Origin: Bacteroidales bacterium UBA1215
Lineage (GTDB): Bacteria > Bacteroidota > Bacteroidia > Bacteroidales > WCHB1-69
DNA: 8,490 nucleotides
Assembly (NCBI GenBank): GCA_002309475.1
Contig: DBXJ01000091.1
Location: forward strand, 1 to 8,490
Direction of reading: 5' to 3'
The position numbers were made by a program, and so were the translations under genes. Positions within the stretch are counted from its first letter, which is position 1; every line of letters starts with the position of its first letter. Positions 6,622-8,490 of this stretch are shown piece by piece. Below the pieces are notes generated by a model. That model had not been told where the DNA came from and did no database searches. It saw only the letters and a program-made list of their open reading frames with translations.

Positions 6622-7404
6622 TTAATATTCATTCTCAAATCGCAAATGCTTAATTTCTAAATGCTTATCTATCAATTTTCGTAAGGCGGCAATGCCGATT
6701 TCCAAATGTATGGGGGCAAAATCTTTGGTAACCTGTTGGTCGCTTTCTGTAGTTTTGATGCCTTCTGCCACCATGGGGCGGTCGCTGACCATTAACAGAG
6801 CTCCGGTAGAAATATGATTGCTAAAGCCAACCGTAAACAAAGTGGCAGTTTCCATATCTACGCCCAAAGCACGAATTTTTGTCAGATATTGTTTAAACTC
6901 TGTATCGTATTCCCATACACGACGATTGGTGGTATAAATTGTACCTGTTCTATAGTTGAAACCGAATTCTCTTATAGCACTTGAAGTAGCTTGTTGCAGA
7001 CTAAAAGACGGCAAAGCCGGAACCTCCGGAGGCATATAATCGTTGGAAGTACCTTCCCCACGAATGGCAGCTATAGGAAGAATAAAATCTCCTAAAGTAT
7101 TGCTGTTTTTCAATCCTCCGCATTTGCCTAAAAACAAGACAGCTTTAGGGTGTATGGCTGTTAGCAAGTCCATAATGGTAGCCGCCATGGGACTGCCCAT
7201 GGAGAAATTGATAATGGTGATATTGTCGGCAGTGGCATTAATCATCGTATGGTCCTCACCAACAATGGATACTTGAAACTTTTCTGCAAACAATTCTACA
7301 TATTTTCTAAAATTGGTCAGCAATATGTATTGCCCGAATTTTTCCAATTCCAATCCCGTGTATCTGGTCAACCAGTTATTGACAATTTCTTCTTTTGTTT
7401 CCAT
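6622..7404 (-). CDS. amn: AMP nucleosidase, short (single-domain) form
   Basis: Member of the purine-nucleoside-phosphorylase-like fold, predicted to split AMP into adenine and ribose 5-phosphate in the cytosol (AMP pool control, purine salvage). Visible fold signatures are FSMGSP (67-72), FLGKCGG (91-97), RGEG (115-118), the ribose-binding Met-Glu pair in VDMETAT (M184, E185) and the base-contacting aspartate in SDRPM (D208). At 260 residues it matches only the catalytic half of the roughly 484-residue E. coli Amn; the N-terminal regulatory domain is absent, as is usual for the form annotated as AMP nucleosidase in Bacteroidota. It follows the cysteate-synthase-like gene by 63 bp on the same strand, and I find no good TAnnTTTG between them, so co-transcription is likely. 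Substrate is inferred from family resemblance; another nucleoside or nucleotide (for example an adenosine-type nucleosidase or phosphorylase substrate) cannot be excluded. Confidence 0.85.
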   Translation of the reverse strand: METKEEIVNNWLTRYTGLELEKFGQYILLTNFRKYVELFAEKFQVSIVGEDHTMINATADNITIINFSMGSPMAATIMDLLTAIHPKAVLFLGKCGGLKNSNTLGDFILPIAAIRGEGTSNDYMPPEVPALPSFSLQQATSSAIREFGFNYRTGTIYTTNRRVWEYDTEFKQYLTKIRALGVDMETATLFTVGFSNHISTGALLMVSDRPMVAEGIKTTESDQQVTKDFAPIHLEIGIAALRKLIDKHLEIKHLRFENEY

Positions 7405-7467
7405 GTTCGTATCTTGTGAAGATGAATTTTTGCTACAATTTTGAACTAATCTTGCAATTTATACTTA

Positions 7468-8490
7468 TTATTTAAACAATGCTTCAACTTTTTTGATAAT
7501 TTCTTGTTCCGGATCGTTAGGATTGAGAACAAGGTCGGGTTTGGCATAGACTACATTGTGGTGGTTTTTGGTGAGATTTTCGCCGCCACCGGTGATATTC
7601 AGCATAAGGATATCTTTGCGTTTTACTGTTCCATCTTCTACAGCATGTGCCAGACTTGCCACTGCCACAGCGGCGGCAGGATTGATATCTATGCCTTCCA
7701 AATATTGGAATGCAGCCGACCAATAGTCAATTTCTCTATTGTCAATTTTGTAGATATCGCCATTGCTGTCTGTCAATGCGTCAAAGAGTCCGCCTGCCAA
7801 AGAATAGGGTGGCTTACGGTTCGATAAAACTTTTGCTTGTATGATAGCTGCCTGATAACGTGCTTCTTCTGCAGAAAGTGCTACCAAAGTTCTTTGTTGT
7901 GCCTTCCATGAATCATACATGATGGTGAAAGGGGCGTTTTGAGAGGGTAGCAATTTCATTTTGTGCTTGCCGAAGCGACCGTCTTCTATCAAACGGAGGT
8001 TGTTTTCCCAAGCGGCGATGGTGCCGGTGCCGGAGCCGATAGCTTGGAAGTAGGCGTCAGGAATGCGACCGATAGTTTCTACAGCATTCAACAAGGTGGT
8101 GCCCATGCCGTCACGTCTGGCAATATTTTTTGCACCGCCTTCCGCCATAAACATATCCGACTTGCAGGCGATGTCTCCCAATGCGATAGCATCGTAATAG
8201 TCGGCACCATGGGGAGCGGCTATTATTTTCACGCAATCTTTGAGGCGTTTGTGAAACCACAAGGCATTCATATTGTCTTCCGGTACCGATAGTAATAAAG
8301 GAATGTTGTTGTCGGAGCAGACTTTGGCGAATGCTCTGGCAGTGTTGCCGGCAGATGCCACTACAAGCACTTTTTTGTTGTTTTGCGTCAAGCGGGCACA
8401 TACAGAATAGGCTTCAGTCTCTTTAAAAGAGCATGTTTCCATGGCTGCTCCTCTTGCCGGAAAAAATCCTGAAAAGGTGATATATAAATT
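7468..8490 (-). CDS. Cysteate synthase-like PLP enzyme (threonine synthase relative), 5' end cut by window edge
   Basis: Fold-type II PLP enzyme, predicted to make L-cysteate from O-phospho-L-serine and sulfite. The frame stays open past the Met at 8442 to the right edge (upstream residues NLYITFSGFFPARGAA), so that Met is not the start; 340 C-terminal residues are visible and roughly 80-90 are missing. The PLP lysine is probably the K of ETCSFKETEAY (8422-8424). SAGNTA (from 8355 downwards) and the phosphate-cradle GSGTG (8023-8037) follow, then NRKPPYS (7801-7821) and NITGGG (7582-7599). The SFKE lysine context and the NRKPPYS/GG-FDALTD block match what I recall of archaeal (Methanosarcina) and Bacteroidota cysteate synthases. 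Ordinary Bacteroidota ThrC has an LAFKD-type lysine site. In Bacteroidota cysteate feeds sulfonolipid (capnine) synthesis; no acyltransferase partner is in the window. An automated pipeline would probably call this threonine synthase. Family placement is strong; exact substrate is inferred. Confidence 0.75.
   Translation of the reverse strand, partial: NLYITFSGFFPARGAAMETCSFKETEAYSVCARLTQNNKKVLVVASAGNTARAFAKVCSDNNIPLLLSVPEDNMNALWFHKRLKDCVKIIAAPHGADYYDAIALGDIACKSDMFMAEGGAKNIARRDGMGTTLLNAVETIGRIPDAYFQAIGSGTGTIAAWENNLRLIEDGRFGKHKMKLLPSQNAPFTIMYDSWKAQQRTLVALSAEEARYQAAIIQAKVLSNRKPPYSLAGGLFDALTDSNGDIYKIDNREIDYWSAAFQYLEGIDINPAAAVAVASLAHAVEDGTVKRKDILMLNITGGGENLTKNHHNVVYAKPDLVLNPNDPEQEIIKKVEALFK

Noticed and set aside
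7405..7467. Separate promoter for the AMP nucleosidase gene
   Set aside because: On the minus strand the closest match is TAAATTG, one base short of TAnnTTTG, with no supporting -33; co-transcription with the upstream gene is the simpler reading.
7468..8490. Ordinary threonine synthase (thrC)
   Set aside because: The lysine context (TCSFKETEA) and the NRKPPYS block fit cysteate synthase better than the LAFKD-type ThrC usual in this phylum. Kept only as the main alternative.

Overview
The window looks like a chromosomal stretch from a low-GC member of the Bacteroidota. Four things point there. Three TAnnTTTG -7 promoter elements of the Bacteroidota sigma factor sit upstream of genes. Leaders are A-rich and lack a clear Shine-Dalgarno sequence. 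The enzymes are of types common in that phylum (long MetK, about 670-residue urocanase, short AMP nucleosidase). The last gene resembles cysteate synthase, which several Bacteroidota use for sulfonolipids. I see no mobile element, rRNA, tRNA, CRISPR array or prophage. I cannot name the genus.

Layout. Bases 1-1835 (minus) hold most of a urocanate hydratase gene (hutU), cut at its 3' end by the window edge. An AT-only-like 279-bp divergent spacer (1836-2114, about 89% A+T from 1861 to 2100) separates it from metK (2115-3446, plus), with one promoter facing each way. After metK come a perfect GC-rich hairpin and a new promoter for pepD (3619-5076, plus). A strong intrinsic terminator follows pepD, then a short AT-rich inverted repeat, then mnmE (5201-6553, plus). 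A 68-bp convergent gap leads to a minus-strand pair: a short AMP nucleosidase (6622-7404) and, transcribed before it, a cysteate-synthase-like PLP enzyme (7468-8490) whose N-terminus lies beyond the right edge.

Function. Most genes are single-gene housekeeping units: histidine catabolism (hutU), S-adenosylmethionine synthesis (metK), dipeptide hydrolysis (pepD) and tRNA wobble-uridine modification (mnmE). Their separate promoters and terminators argue that metK, pepD and mnmE are independent transcription units, not an operon. The least ordinary part is the right end. The cysteate-synthase-like gene suggests that the organism makes L-cysteate from O-phosphoserine and sulfite, probably as the head-group precursor of capnine-type sulfonolipids. 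It probably shares a transcript with the AMP nucleosidase gene, from which it is separated by only 63 bp.
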